Assembly (NCBI GenBank): GCA_963814955.1
Contig: CAWFEX010000004.1
Location: 496,001 to 560,000, forward strand
Source of the DNA: DATCJA01 sp963814955
GTDB taxonomy: Bacteria; Acidobacteriota; Vicinamibacteria; Vicinamibacterales; UBA2999
Reading direction: 5' to 3'
Length of the DNA: 64,000 nt
Under the pieces are notes generated by a model. The model searched no databases and was not told the DNA's origin. It saw nothing but the letters and a program-made list of their open reading frames with translations. Both the position numbers and the translations under genes were made by a program. This document shows, in pieces, positions 1 through 10,031 of this stretch. Each line of letters begins with the position of its first letter. Positions within the stretch are counted from its first letter, which is position 1.

Positions 1-13
1 GGCCGGGCGGCAC

Positions 14-1327
14 TTGACGTGCGGTCCCACGTGGAGCAAGGCCGCCGCCTGCATCGTTGTCGCCGGCTTCGTCGCGAGTGCTTGCGCGCGGGACAACGGC
101 ATGAACAGTCTCGGAGAGCGGTACGTCAGGCTCGTGCTGGCGGTGGGGCAGCACGATACGGATTATGTCGACGCATACTACGGTCCACCCGAATGGCGGA
201 CGGAGGCCGAGGCGCTGAAGCTGACGCTTCCGGAGATCGCCTCGCGCGCCGACGCCCTTGCGCGGGATATCGCCGCGGCGGCGCCGCCGGCGTCGGCCGA
301 TCAGCTGACGCTGCTTCGGCATGTGTACCTGCAGCGGCAGCTCGCATCGGTTCAGTCCCGGGTGTCGATGCTGTCTGGTGCTCGCATGAGCTTCGACGAA
401 GAGTCAGCCGCGTTGTACGACGCGGTGGCACCAACGCATCCCGGTACTCATTTCGATGCGGTTCTGGCCAAGCTCGAAGCGCGCTTGCCAGGGTCCGGGA
501 GCCTGCTCGAGCGGTACGAGGAGTTCCGCAAGGCCTTCGTCATTCCGCCCGACCGGCTCGATCGGACCTTCAAAGCCGCTATTGAAGGCTGCCGCAGCCG
601 TACCCTTCAGCACATCACGCTGCCGGCCGAGGAAAGTTTTACCGTCGAATATGTCACGGGTAAGAGCTGGAGCGGCTACAACTGGTACCAGGGTGGCTAT
701 CGCAGTCTCATCCAGGTCAACACGGACTTGCCGATCTATGCCGAACGCGCGGTCGACCTGGCGTGCCACGAAGGCTATCCCGGGCATCATGTCTACAACG
801 TGCTGCTCGAGAAGCGCCTGGTACGCGATCGCGGATGGGTCGAGTTCTCGGTGTACCCGTTGTTCTCACCGCAATCGCTCATTGCCGAGGGGACCGCCAA
901 TTTCGGAATCGACGTCGCGTTTGCAAAATCGGAGCGCGTCGACTTCGAGCAGCGAGTGATCTTTCCGGCCGCAGGCCTCAGCGCTGCTGACGCGGCTCGC
1001 TACTATGACGTGCTCGATCTTGTCGCCGAGCTGTCATATGCGGGCAACGAGGCGGCGCGCCAGTACCTCGATGGAAGTATCGACGCGGATACCGCCGTCG
1101 GCTGGCTCGAGAAGTACGGGCTCTATTCTCTGCCGCGCGCCCGGCAGCGGGTGCGCTTCTTCGACCAGTACCGCAGCTACGTGATCAACTACAACCTGGG
1201 CAAGGACTTGGTGGCGGCGCACGTGGAGGCTCGCGGCGGCACGCCGAACAATCCCGCGAAGCGGTGGCAGGAATTCGAGGCGCTCATTTCATCGCCGCGC
1301 CTCCCGTCCGGATTGACACGCCGTTGA
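14..1327 (+). CDS. DUF885 family peptidase-like lipoprotein
   Basis: The 437-residue product belongs to the DUF885 family of secreted or periplasmic proteins thought to be zinc-dependent peptidases. A HEGYPGHH motif near residue 253 is the family's expected metal site. The N-terminus has a hydrophobic stretch ending in ASAC, which fits a lipoprotein signal with the cysteine near residue 23. The start used here is a TTG at 14, but the frame is open to the window edge, so the true start may lie upstream. Family members are often longer, near 570 residues, so this is a short version. Its stop overlaps the likely TTG start of the next gene (TTGA), which suggests co-translation. The substrate is unknown. 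Confidence 0.75.
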   Translation: MTCGPTWSKAAACIVVAGFVASACARDNGMNSLGERYVRLVLAVGQHDTDYVDAYYGPPEWRTEAEALKLTLPEIASRADALARDIAAAAPPASADQLTLLRHVYLQRQLASVQSRVSMLSGARMSFDEESAALYDAVAPTHPGTHFDAVLAKLEARLPGSGSLLERYEEFRKAFVIPPDRLDRTFKAAIEGCRSRTLQHITLPAEESFTVEYVTGKSWSGYNWYQGGYRSLIQVNTDLPIYAERAVDLACHEGYPGHHVYNVLLEKRLVRDRGWVEFSVYPLFSPQSLIAEGTANFGIDVAFAKSERVDFEQRVIFPAAGLSAADAARYYDVLDLVAELSYAGNEAARQYLDGSIDADTAVGWLEKYGLYSLPRARQRVRFFDQYRSYVINYNLGKDLVAAHVEARGGTPNNPAKRWQEFEALISSPRLPSGLTRR

Positions 1328-2313
1328 TCGCCATCGAAATCGCCGGCGCCGGTGGGCCGGAGGTGCTGAGGGCGGTCGAACGGCCAGATCCCGCGCCCGG
1401 CTCTGGCGACGTGCTGATCGAGGTTGCCGCCGCTGGCGTCAATCGACCGGATGTGCTGCAGCGCAAAGGGCACTATCCACCTCCCCCTGGTGCGAGCGAC
1501 ATTCCCGGACTGGAAGTTGCCGGCACAGTCGCCGCCGTCGGCGAGAGCGTGCAACGGTGGCAGGTAGGCGACCGCGTCTGTGCACTCGTGACCGGCGGAG
1601 GCTACGCCACCATGTGTGTCGCGCCGGATCTGCAGTGTCTTCCTGTTCCTTCTCCGCTCGACTTCATCGCCGCTGCGGCGATTCCCGAGACGTTTTTCAC
1701 CGTCTGGACGAACGTCTTCGACCGCGGACGGCTGAAAACCGGTGAATCGGCGCTGTTCCACGGCGGCACCAGCGGCATCGGCACCACGGCGATCCAGCTG
1801 GCAACGGCGCGAGGCGCCCGCGTGTTTGCCACCGCCGGTTCCGACGAGAAATGCCGCGCATGCGAAGCCTTTGGAGCCGAGCGCGGTATCAATTACCGCA
1901 CCGAGGACTTTGTGGCCGTCATACAGGAACACACAGAGGGCCGCGGCGTTGACGTGATACTCGACATCATCGGTGGCGATTATTTCAGCAGGAACATCGC
2001 CGCTCTCGCGAAGGACGGTCGCCTCGTCCAGATTGGCCTCATGGGCGGGACGGCGTCACCCACGATCGATCTCAACCAGGTTCTCCGGCGGTGGCTGACG
2101 GTAACCGGTTCGACGCTCCGACCACGGAGCGTGGAGGAAAAGGGCAGCATCGCGGCGGCGTTGCGGCGCGAGGTGTGGCCGCTCCTCGAAAGCGGGCGCG
2201 TGAAGCCGATCGTCTACAGGACGTTCCCGCTGACCGACGCGGCGTCAGCCCATCGCCTGATGGAATCGAGCGCGCATATAGGAAAGATCGTATTGACAGT
2301 GCAGGCTAAGTAG
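1324..2313 (+). CDS. NAD(P)H-quinone oxidoreductase, zinc-free MDR family
   Basis: A medium-chain dehydrogenase/reductase of the quinone oxidoreductase (PIG3-like) type, about 329 residues, expected to be a cytosolic NADPH-dependent reductase of quinones. The N-terminal GroES-like domain reads GVNRPDVLQRKG and GLEVAGTV. The Rossmann glycine motif is GGTSGIGTTAIQLA near residue 140. The cysteine cluster of zinc-containing alcohol dehydrogenases is absent. I chose the TTG at 1324, which overlaps the previous stop, because it gives the usual N-terminus (MIAIEIAGAGGPEVL). A GTG at 1264 would add 20 atypical residues. It is convergent with the hydroxy-acid oxidase gene downstream. Confidence 0.88.
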   Translation: MIAIEIAGAGGPEVLRAVERPDPAPGSGDVLIEVAAAGVNRPDVLQRKGHYPPPPGASDIPGLEVAGTVAAVGESVQRWQVGDRVCALVTGGGYATMCVAPDLQCLPVPSPLDFIAAAAIPETFFTVWTNVFDRGRLKTGESALFHGGTSGIGTTAIQLATARGARVFATAGSDEKCRACEAFGAERGINYRTEDFVAVIQEHTEGRGVDVILDIIGGDYFSRNIAALAKDGRLVQIGLMGGTASPTIDLNQVLRRWLTVTGSTLRPRSVEEKGSIAAALRREVWPLLESGRVKPIVYRTFPLTDAASAHRLMESSAHIGKIVLTVQAK

Positions 2314-2366
2314 GTCGGCGGGCCTGCGGCTCGATTCTTATAACGCTCGCCCGGGCCTCGCCCCAC

Positions 2367-3607
2367 TTACTGTACGTGGGCCGGGTCGTGCGCCGAGGCG
2401 GGTTGCATCGAGGCGCTGCCCCGGCGCCGCCCGAAGCGCATCCAATCTGACGGCACGTCGATGTACGACCGATCGAGGTCTCGGATAGAAGCACACCCGA
2501 GCAGCTTCAGCGTACGGATCATGTCGGTGCCGGAGTATCTCGATGGCGCGCGCCACGCCCGGTCCACCCGCCGCGCCGAGCCCGTAGGCGTACGCCCGGC
2601 CCACGAGCACCGCGCGCGCACCCAGACACAACGCTTTGATCACGTCGCCGCCCCGGCGGATGCCGCCGTCGACCATGACTTCGGCGCGGCCGTCGACTGC
2701 CTCGATGACCTCCGGCAACGCACGAAGCGTGGCCGACACACCATCCAGCTGCCGTGCTCCGTGGTTCGACACGATGATTCCCGCGACCCCTTCGTCGAGG
2801 GCGCGGCGGGCATCGTCGCCAGTGAGCACACCTTTGACGAGTATCGGGCCGCCCCACGTTTCGCGAATCCACGCAAAGTCTTTCCAGGTGACGGTCGTCT
2901 GTTCGAGCGCGGCAGTCACGTCGAGGTACGGAAGAGGGCCCTGACCGGGCGGAACCACATTTGGAAAATTCATCAGACCGCCGTCGCGCAGGAAGCCCAT
3001 CAGCCATTCCGGTCTGGCGAGGAACTGCCCCAGAAACGGGAGAGCCGAGAGTCCACCGATCAAGAGCTCGCGGGTTCCGTTGCGTATGTCACGCTCGCGA
3101 AGACCGGCGACCGGAGTATCGACGGTCACAACGAGCGCGGAAAACCCCGCCTGCCGCGCACGCGCGATCCCCGCGCGTGCCGCATCGTGCCCACCGACCA
3201 GGTAGAGCTGATACCACGCGGGGCCTTCAGTCGCCGCCCTCACGTCTTCGAGCCGGCACCCGGAAAGCGTCGAAAGCACGTAGATCGTGCCGGCGATTCC
3301 GGCCTCACGTGCGGCGATTTCCTCGCCGCGCGGATAAAACATGCGGCTGCTTCCCACTGGTGCGAGCAGAAATGGAACAGTGATGGGCATTCCGAGGTAC
3401 TTCAGTGCGGAGATCGCACTGCGGAACCGCAACGCACTGTCGCGGCCGGAACGTCAGGGTCTCAAACGCTCGGCAATTCTCGTGCAGCGTCAGCTCGCCT
3501 TCGGCACCGCCGTCGATGTAATCGAAGACGACGCGAGGCAGTCGACGTTTAGCGAGCCGTCGCAGATCACTGATGCTGACGACGTGCGGAGCTGCGACAC
3601 TCGACAT
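2367..3607 (-). CDS. FMN-dependent alpha-hydroxy-acid oxidase, two frameshifts
   Basis: This gene encodes an FMN-dependent 2-hydroxy-acid oxidase or dehydrogenase (lactate or glycolate oxidase family) but is split over three frames. The N-terminus (MSSVAAPHVVSISDLRRLAK) reads from 3607. The core, with PFLLAPVG, VSNHGARQLDG carrying the catalytic His, the lysine of LVKGVLTG and the FMN loop VDGGIRRGGDVIKAL, lies in a second frame. The C-terminus (TDMIRTLKLLGCASIRDLDRSY) is in a third. One extra base near 3397 and one near 2537 restore a 412-residue protein of normal length with family-typical junctions (TEV-LGMPIT and EILR-TDMIRTL). The first junction lies on a GTAC. I read both as probable sequencing errors, though a true pseudogene cannot be excluded. 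The substrate cannot be told from sequence. Confidence 0.82.
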
Positions 3608-3642
3608 ATGTCCAGTGGATCAGTCAGGAGCCCGCCAGCAGG

Positions 3643-4236
3643 CTAGTCCGCATACACCACGGTGCGCGAGCTGCGGTGCGCGCGAACGACGTCCGAGGTG
3701 AGCTGCTTGCTGAGGTATACCTTCGACTCTCGGTTGTCGGCCGCGTTCACTTCGTACTTCACGACATCGAACTCGAGCTGATCGAGGGTTCCGCGCATGT
3801 CGTAGAACTTGTTCTTGGTTTTGACGACGACCTCGTGAAACCCGGCCGAGTGGGCCCACGCCTCCGATTCCTCGGTCAGCGCGCGGAAATGTCCCTGTCC
3901 GCGCCAGTCGCGGCGAGTCCCGCCAATCCAGCTGTACAGAACCTTGCGGTCGTTGAACCGAACGCATCCCTGAAGACGCTGCACCAGATCGCGCAACTTG
4001 GGCTCCTGTTCGATCGCGTTCAGTTCGTGCACCACCTTGAACGACACCGGAACGACGGTGCCCGGGTCGTCGGCCAGCGTCGCTTCAGCCATCAGGATCA
4101 GGAACTCGCGTTCCTCCAGACGTTTGGCAATCTCGTCAGCGGTTTTTTTCCGTGGAAATTCGCCGAAGAATTCTTCGATGTACTGAATTTCAAGCGCGCC
4201 GCGTTCCAGAGGGTACTGTTTGATTAGATATTCCAA
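3643..4236 (-). CDS. GNAT-family acetyltransferase-like protein
   Basis: The product is about 197 residues and resembles GCN5-related N-acetyltransferases. The segment RRDWRGQGHFRALTEESEAWA matches motif A, the acetyl-CoA pyrophosphate loop, followed by a beta strand and a C-terminal segment. The acceptor substrate is unknown. The open frame extends to 4353, but that would overlap the divergent secreted-protein gene. I prefer the TTG at 4236, which has a strong upstream GAGGAGG ribosome-binding site about 11 bases away. The charged N-terminal helix (EEFFGEFPRKKTADEIAKRL) is not typical of small GNATs. Confidence 0.6.
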   Translation of the reverse strand: MEYLIKQYPLERGALEIQYIEEFFGEFPRKKTADEIAKRLEEREFLILMAEATLADDPGTVVPVSFKVVHELNAIEQEPKLRDLVQRLQGCVRFNDRKVLYSWIGGTRRDWRGQGHFRALTEESEAWAHSAGFHEVVVKTKNKFYDMRGTLDQLEFDVVKYEVNAADNRESKVYLSKQLTSDVVRAHRSSRTVVYAD

Positions 4237-4351
4237 GGAGTTTCCATCCTCCTCAATGCTAGAGCATTTGCCCGGGCCGGCAGAAGCCAGCCGCAGGGCT
4301 CGGTATCCGGGGCATGGCTCTTGCTCATCACCTTCCCAGTAGAGGTGAGCC

Positions 4352-4759
4352 ATGCCAAAAGCACTGACGTTGGCGCTTGGGTGCCTGTTGGTCGCCGGGC
4401 CGGCGCTGGCACATCACGGACCATCCTCGCTCGGAACCGTCCGTATCACCGCGCCGGTCATGGCCGGTGGTCAGGTCATCCAACCGGGAATGTACGAGGT
4501 TCGACTGACGGGCGAGCACGTACAGCCGCTGCCCGGTCAATCTGAAGACGCCGAGCAGCGGGTCGAATTCGTGTCGGGCGGCCGGGTGGTTGCGCGCGAT
4601 GTGGCCGAGGTCATGCCGGGCGCCGCGACGGTCGTCGGCACGAGCGGCGGCACCGCGACTGGCGCACGTGTCGAGCGCCTCAAGGCTGACGAATTCCTTC
4701 GGGTGTCGATGAACCGCGAGGGTGAGCGCTATCTGATTTACCTGCCGCTGGCGAAGTAA
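4352..4759 (+). CDS. small secreted protein of unknown function
   Basis: The 135-residue product has a clear Sec signal peptide (MPKALTLALGCLLVAGPALA, probably cut before HHGPSS). The mature part is mostly beta, with a GGQVIQPGMYEVRLTG segment typical of small periplasmic beta-sandwich proteins. I do not recognise a family. The start is supported by AGAGGTG four to ten bases upstream. The gene is divergent from the GNAT gene and convergent with glnA, and a hairpin lies between it and glnA. It could be a periplasmic binding or stress protein, but no ligand residues are evident apart from two N-terminal histidines. Confidence 0.6.
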   Translation: MPKALTLALGCLLVAGPALAHHGPSSLGTVRITAPVMAGGQVIQPGMYEVRLTGEHVQPLPGQSEDAEQRVEFVSGGRVVARDVAEVMPGAATVVGTSGGTATGARVERLKADEFLRVSMNREGERYLIYLPLAK

Positions 4760-4768
4760 CCTGCCGTC

Positions 4769-4818
4769 GTCGTAGTCGGAGGCCTTACGGCCTCCGGCTA
4801 CCAGCTCCGGCTACGACC
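4769..4818. repeat. intergenic hairpin between convergent genes
   Basis: A perfect 8-bp stem (cggaggcc and ggcctccg, positions 4777-4796) with a TTAC loop fills the gap between two convergent genes. An outer pair of arms (gtcgtagtcggag near 4769 and ctccggctacgac near 4805) gives a competing or extended fold. It may end transcription from both sides, though there is no T-run. It belongs with the TTCA-loop hairpins seen at other convergent gene ends in this window. Confidence 0.6.
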
Positions 4819-4824
4819 TACCAC

Positions 4825-6265
4825 CTAGTTGTCGTAATACAGCGAGAACTCGTGCGGATGCGGCCGCAGTCGAATCGGATCGAGCTCCTTCGTCCGCTTC
4901 CACTCGATCCATGTCTCGATCACGTCTTCTGTGAACACGTCGCCGCGTGTCAGGAAGGCATGGTCCTGATCGAGCGCGTTCACGGCTTCCTCGAGTGACC
5001 CGGGAGTCGTCCGGACGCCCATTTCGCGCATCTCTCCACGCGTCATCTCGTAGATGTCGCGATCGAGCGGTTTGCCTGGATCGAGCTTGTTCTGGATGCC
5101 GTCGATCATCGCCATCAGCATGGCCGACCATGCCAGGTACCCGTTGCAGCTCGGGTCGGGACACCGGAATTCGAGCCGCTTCGCCTTCGGGCTCTTCGAG
5201 TACATCGGGATCCGAATGGCCGCCGAGCGATTCCGAGCGGAAAGCGCAAGATTCACCGGCGCTTCGAATCCGGGCACGAGCCGGCGGTAGGAGTTCGTCG
5301 TCGGCGCGGCGAACGCGAGGATCGCGGGTGCATGCTTGAGCAGCCCGCCGGCCGCGTGGAGTCCAAGCTCACTCAGCCCCGCATAGCCGTCGCCGGCGAA
5401 CAAGGGCTTCCCGCCCTTCCACAGTGACGTATGGGAGTGCATGCCGCTGCCGTTGTCTTCGAAGATCGGCTTCGGCATGAACGTCACGGTCTTGCCGTTC
5501 CGTCGTGCGACGTTCTTGCAGATGTACCTTGTACCACATGAACTGATCGGCCATGGTGAGCAGCGGCTGAAACTGCATGTCGATCTCACTCTGGCCGGCG
5601 GTGGCAACTTCATGATGGTGCGCTTCGACGATGATGCCGACCTTGCGCATCTCGTGCACCATCTCGCCACGCAGATCGTGGAACGTGTCGGTGGGACTGA
5701 CCGGAAAATACCCGCCCTTGAAGCTGGGCTTGTAACCGAGATTGGGCTCCTCGATGCGTGCGGTATTCCAGGCGCCTTCCACCGACTCGATTTGATAGAA
5801 GCCGCGGTGCTGGTTCTGCTCGTAGCGCACTTCGTCGAAGATGAAGAACTCGGGCTCCGGACCGATGAAACAGGTGTCAGCGATTCCCGAATCCTTCAGG
5901 TACGCTTCGGCCTTGCGCGCGATGTGGCGCGGATCGCGCGTGAAATCCTTTCGGGTGATGGGGTCCACCACGTTGGCGATGACGCTCACCGTCGGCCTCG
6001 AGAAGAACGGATCGAGTCGCGTGGTTGCGGCGTCCGGGACGGCCATCATGTCGGATTCGTGAATGCCCATCCATCCACGAATCGACGATCCATCAAACCC
6101 GAGGCCTTCCTCGAATGTCCCCGTGTCCAGATGATCGATGGGGAACGAACAGTGTTGCCAGCTGCCCAGGAGGTCGACGAACTTCAGATCCACCATTTCG
6201 GCCTGCTGCTTCTTGGCGAAACTGAAGAAATCCGCGGGAGTCTTGGGAAAGTCGTCCGACGTCAT
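4825..6265 (-). CDS. glnA: type I glutamine synthetase, one frameshift
   Basis: Glutamine synthetase condenses glutamate and ammonia with ATP in the cytosol and is the main route of ammonium assimilation. The N-terminal half holds the beta-grasp domain (GLGFDGSSIRGW) and the metal site FIGPEPEFFIF. The C-terminal half holds the ATP and metal segment FEDNGSGMHSHTSLW, NRSAAIRIP, and the arginine loop KRLEFRCPDPSCNGYL. A tyrosine in DIYEMT fits the adenylylation region of beta-type enzymes. The halves are in different frames: one extra G in AAGGTAC (plus-strand 5527-5528) breaks WYK-YICKNVARRNGKTVTFMP. Removing it gives 479 residues, the normal length. The start at 6265 has an AGGAG site six bases upstream. 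For a conserved gene this is most likely a sequencing error. Confidence 0.93.
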
Positions 6266-6335
6266 AGCTGCTCCTCCGCCAAAGGGCGGAAGCATAACGG
6301 ATCGGTCGCCGTTACGCTATCGACATTCCATGCAA

Positions 6336-9300
6336 TCAGGCTGGGACAGGTTCGTACGACAAATTTGGCGTGAGCCATCGCTCGACGTCGCCCACTGGGA
6401 CGCCTTTGCGTCGCGCGTAATCCTCGATCTGGTCGCGGCCGATGCGGCCCACGGTGAAGTATCGCGCCGCTGGGTGGGCGAGGTAGATGCCGCTGACCGC
6501 TGCCGCGGGCGCCATCGCGAAGCTGTCGGTCAAGGTGATGCCGGCTCGTCCGGCCTGGAGCAGATCGAAGAGTTTTCGCTTCTCGCTGTGATCCGGACAG
6601 GCGGGGTAGCCGAAGGCGGGCCTGATTCCACGATAGCGCTCGGCGACAAGGTCCTCACTCGACAGGTGTTCGGTCCTTCCGTAGCCCCAATCGCGTCGCG
6701 CGCGGGCATGTAGATACTCCGCGAACGCTTCAGCGAGCCGGTCGGCGAGCGCCTTGACCATGATGGCGTGATAGTCGTCGTGGTCGCGTTCGAACGCCGC
6801 GGCAAGGTCGGCCGCCCCGTGACCGGTCGTGACCGCAAAAGCGCCGACGAAGTCGCTGATGCCGGTGCTCCGTGGGGCGACGAAATCGGCAAGGGACAGA
6901 TTAGGGGTTCCGATCGGCATCTGCTCCTGCTGTCGCAGCATGTTGAAGCGCAGGATTTCCGGGCCGTCGGCCCGTTCCGGGCGATACAAGACAATGTCCT
7001 CGCCCTCCGCATTGGCCGGCCAGAACCCGTAGACCCCGCGGGGCGTGAGCAGCCGATCCGCAACGATGCGATCGAGCAGCGCTCTGGCGTTGTCGTACAG
7101 CTCGCGCGCGGCGGCGCCGTATTTCGGATGCTCGAGGATCGCCGGAAAGCGCCCCTTCAGTTCCCAGGCCGCGAAGAAGAATGTCCAGTCGATATAAGGC
7201 ACGAGGGCTTCGAGCTCGACGTCATCGAGCAGCCGCGCGCCGGTCAAGCCAGGACGGGCAATCGATTCCGCGCTCCAGTCGAGCGGAAGCCGGTTCGCGC
7301 GCGCGGCATCCCACGCCAGCAGCGGCCGGTGCTTGAGCGCGGCATGCTGCTGGCGAATCCGGACTTGCTCGGCTTCGTTCGCTTCGACGAAGTGCGGTTT
7401 CTGGGTGTCGCTGAGGAGACGGGAGACGACGTCGACGGCTCGCGATGCATCCAACACATGCACCACGGGCTTGCTGAACTCCGGCGCGATTTTCACGGCC
7501 GTATGCTGCCGGCTCGTCGTAGCGCCGCCGATCAGGAGCGGAATAGTGAAGCCTCGACGCTCCATCTCGCGCGCGACGAATACCATTTCGTCGAGCGAAG
7601 GCGTGATAAGTCCACTCAAGCCGATGAGATCGGCGTGCTCGTCGACAGCGGTCTGAAGAATCCTGTCGGCGGGCACCATGACGCCCAGGTCGACGACCTC
7701 ATAACTGTTGCAGCCGAGAACGACGCCGACGATATTCTTGCCGATGTCGTGGACGTCACCTTTCACAGTCGCCATGACAATCTTGCCCGCGGACCGCGCC
7801 GGCACCGCCGCATTGCGCTTCTCCTCCTCCATGTAGGGGAGCAGATATGCGACGGCCTTCTTCATCGCGCGCGCACTTTTCACAACCTGCGGCAGGAACA
7901 TCTTGCCGGCACCGAATAAATCGCCCACGATCTTCATGCCGTCCATCAGGGGCCCCTCGATGACATCCAGCGGGCGCGGAAGTTTCTGCCGCGCTTCTTC
8001 GACGTCCTCTTCGAGGAAGTCCAGAATCCCGTGTACGAGTGCATGCGCGAGCCGCTGTTCGACCGCGGCGGCACGCCACGTGAGGTCGTGCTCCCGCTGT
8101 GCTGCCACCCCCTTGACGGTCTCCGCAAACTGAACGAGCCGTTCGGTCGCGTCAGGCCGGCGATTGAAAATGACGTCTTCCACGCGTTCGAGCAGATCGG
8201 CCGGAATGTCTTCGTAGACCGTCAACTGGCCCGCGTTGACGATCCCCATGTCGAGTCCAGCCTTGATCGCGTGATACAGGAACGCCGAGTGGATTGCCCC
8301 CCGCACTACCTCGTTGCCGCGGAATGAAAACGACAGATTGCTGATCCCGCCACTTACTTTCACCCCGGCGCATCGCTGCTTGATGATCCGCGTCGCCTCG
8401 ATGAAGTTGACGGCGTAGTCGTTGTGCTCTTCGAGACCGGTGGCGATCGCCAGGACGTTCGGATCGAAGATGATGTCGCGTGGGTCGAATCCAGCCCGAT
8501 CCACCAGCAGGCGATAGGCCCGTTCGCAGATGTCCACCTTGCGGGCGATGCTGTCGGCCTGACCCTTTTCGTCGAATGCCATGACGACGACGGCGGCACC
8601 GTACCGGTGCACCAGGTTTGCCTTGTGCAGGAAGTCCGCTTCACCCTCTTTCAGGCTCACTGAATTGACAATGGCCTTTCCCTGTACGCATTTCAGACCC
8701 GCCTCGATCACCGACCATTTCGAGCTGTCGACCATGAAGGGGAGACGGGCGATCTCCGGCTCGGTTGCGATGATGTTGAGGAATGTCGTCATCGCCGCCT
8801 CGGAGTCGAGCATCCCCTCATCCATGTTGATGTCGAGGATGTTGGCGCCACCCCGGACCTGACTGAGAGCCACGTCTGCCGCGTCGACAAACTGGCCAGC
8901 GGTGACGAGGCGCGCGAATCGCTTCGATCCAGTCACGTTCGTGCGCTCGCCAATCATGATGAAGTTGCTGTCGGGACGGATGGTCAGCGTCTCGAGGCCG
9001 GCGTACTGGGTGAATCGTTCGGACAGTTCCGATGGGCGCGGGCGCGGCGGCAGCGATGCCACCGCCGAGGCGACGGCCCGTATGTGATCGGGCGTCGTGC
9101 CACAACACCCTCCGAGGATGTTGACGAACCCCGATTCCGCAAAGTCGCGAAGCAGCCGCGCGGTGTCGGGCGGCAGTTCGTCGTATTCGCCGAAGGCATT
9201 CGGCAGCCCAGCGTTCGGATAGCAGGTGACGTAACACTCGGCAATCCGCGCGAGCTCGGCGAGGAAGGGGCGCATCTGTTCAGCCCCCAGCGCGCAGTTC

Positions 9301-10031
9301 AGGCCGACGCTGAACGGCTTCGCATGCCGGATGGACACGTAGAAGGCATCGAGCGTCTGACCTGAAAGCGTACGGCCGCTCTGGTCGGTGATTGTCGCCG
9401 AAATCATCAGCGGCAACTCGGTGCCACGCTCCTCGAAAATCTCGAGCATCGCCGCGACTGCGGCTTTCGCGTTCAACGTATCGAAGATGGTCTCGATCAG
9501 CAGCAGATCCACGCCGCCGTCCATGAGGCCTCTGACCTGATCCCGATACGCGTCGCGCATCTGATCGAACGAGACGGCTCGTAATGCCGGATTGTTGACG
9601 TCCGGTGAGATCGACAACGTGCGATTTGTCGGTCCCATCGCACCGGCGACGAAGCGCGGTTGGTCCGGCGTCCTTCGTGACCAGTCGTCGGCGGCCGCCT
9701 TGGCCACGCGTGCGCCTTCGAGGTTCAGCTCGTACGCCAACGCCTCGAGCCCGTAATCGGCCTGCGCAATAGCGGTGCCGCTGAACGTGTTGGTTTCGAT
9801 GATGTCCGCGCCGGCTTCGAGATATTCGCTGTGGATCTCGCGAATGACGTCGGGCCTGGTCAACGCGAGCACATCGCCGTTGCCTTTCAGGTCGCGCGGA
9901 TGATCGCGAAATCGTTCGCCCCTGAAGTCTGCTTCGGTCAGCCTGCGACGCTGAATCATCGTGCCCATGGCGCCGTCAAGAATCAGGATGCGGGTCGCCA
10001 GCAACGAGTGCAGCCGATCGGCAATCGTCAT
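6336..10031 (-). CDS. metH: cobalamin-dependent methionine synthase
   Basis: MetH transfers a methyl group from 5-methyltetrahydrofolate to homocysteine through methylcobalamin, completing the SAM cycle. The 1231-residue product has the full four-module order. The homocysteine domain (about 1-330) has zinc cysteines in GLNCALG and GGCCGTT. The pterin domain covers about 350-610. The cobalamin domain (about 640-880) has the cobalt-ligand motif DVHDIGKNIVG and the GG loop of LLIGGATTS. The C-terminal SAM-binding reactivation domain follows. The ATG at 10031 overlaps the stop of the upstream regulator (ATGA), so the two genes are translationally coupled. A longer frame exists upstream but lies inside that gene and lacks family similarity. 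Confidence 0.97.
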   Translation of the reverse strand: MTIADRLHSLLATRILILDGAMGTMIQRRRLTEADFRGERFRDHPRDLKGNGDVLALTRPDVIREIHSEYLEAGADIIETNTFSGTAIAQADYGLEALAYELNLEGARVAKAAADDWSRRTPDQPRFVAGAMGPTNRTLSISPDVNNPALRAVSFDQMRDAYRDQVRGLMDGGVDLLLIETIFDTLNAKAAVAAMLEIFEERGTELPLMISATITDQSGRTLSGQTLDAFYVSIRHAKPFSVGLNCALGAEQMRPFLAELARIAECYVTCYPNAGLPNAFGEYDELPPDTARLLRDFAESGFVNILGGCCGTTPDHIRAVASAVASLPPRPRPSELSERFTQYAGLETLTIRPDSNFIMIGERTNVTGSKRFARLVTAGQFVDAADVALSQVRGGANILDINMDEGMLDSEAAMTTFLNIIATEPEIARLPFMVDSSKWSVIEAGLKCVQGKAIVNSVSLKEGEADFLHKANLVHRYGAAVVVMAFDEKGQADSIARKVDICERAYRLLVDRAGFDPRDIIFDPNVLAIATGLEEHNDYAVNFIEATRIIKQRCAGVKVSGGISNLSFSFRGNEVVRGAIHSAFLYHAIKAGLDMGIVNAGQLTVYEDIPADLLERVEDVIFNRRPDATERLVQFAETVKGVAAQREHDLTWRAAAVEQRLAHALVHGILDFLEEDVEEARQKLPRPLDVIEGPLMDGMKIVGDLFGAGKMFLPQVVKSARAMKKAVAYLLPYMEEEKRNAAVPARSAGKIVMATVKGDVHDIGKNIVGVVLGCNSYEVVDLGVMVPADRILQTAVDEHADLIGLSGLITPSLDEMVFVAREMERRGFTIPLLIGGATTSRQHTAVKIAPEFSKPVVHVLDASRAVDVVSRLLSDTQKPHFVEANEAEQVRIRQQHAALKHRPLLAWDAARANRLPLDWSAESIARPGLTGARLLDDVELEALVPYIDWTFFFAAWELKGRFPAILEHPKYGAAARELYDNARALLDRIVADRLLTPRGVYGFWPANAEGEDIVLYRPERADGPEILRFNMLRQQEQMPIGTPNLSLADFVAPRSTGISDFVGAFAVTTGHGAADLAAAFERDHDDYHAIMVKALADRLAEAFAEYLHARARRDWGYGRTEHLSSEDLVAERYRGIRPAFGYPACPDHSEKRKLFDLLQAGRAGITLTDSFAMAPAAAVSGIYLAHPAARYFTVGRIGRDQIEDYARRKGVPVGDVERWLTPNLSYEPVPA

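Noticed and set aside
2461..3552. 363-codon plus-strand open frame opposite the hydroxy-acid oxidase
   Set aside because: The minus strand carries FMN-oxidase motifs in three consecutive frames; the plus-strand frame has none.
4825..6265. glnA as a true pseudogene
   Set aside because: A single extra base interrupts an otherwise perfect enzyme, at a GTAC like other breaks here. The type III enzyme could in principle compensate, so decay is not strictly excluded, but an error is more likely.
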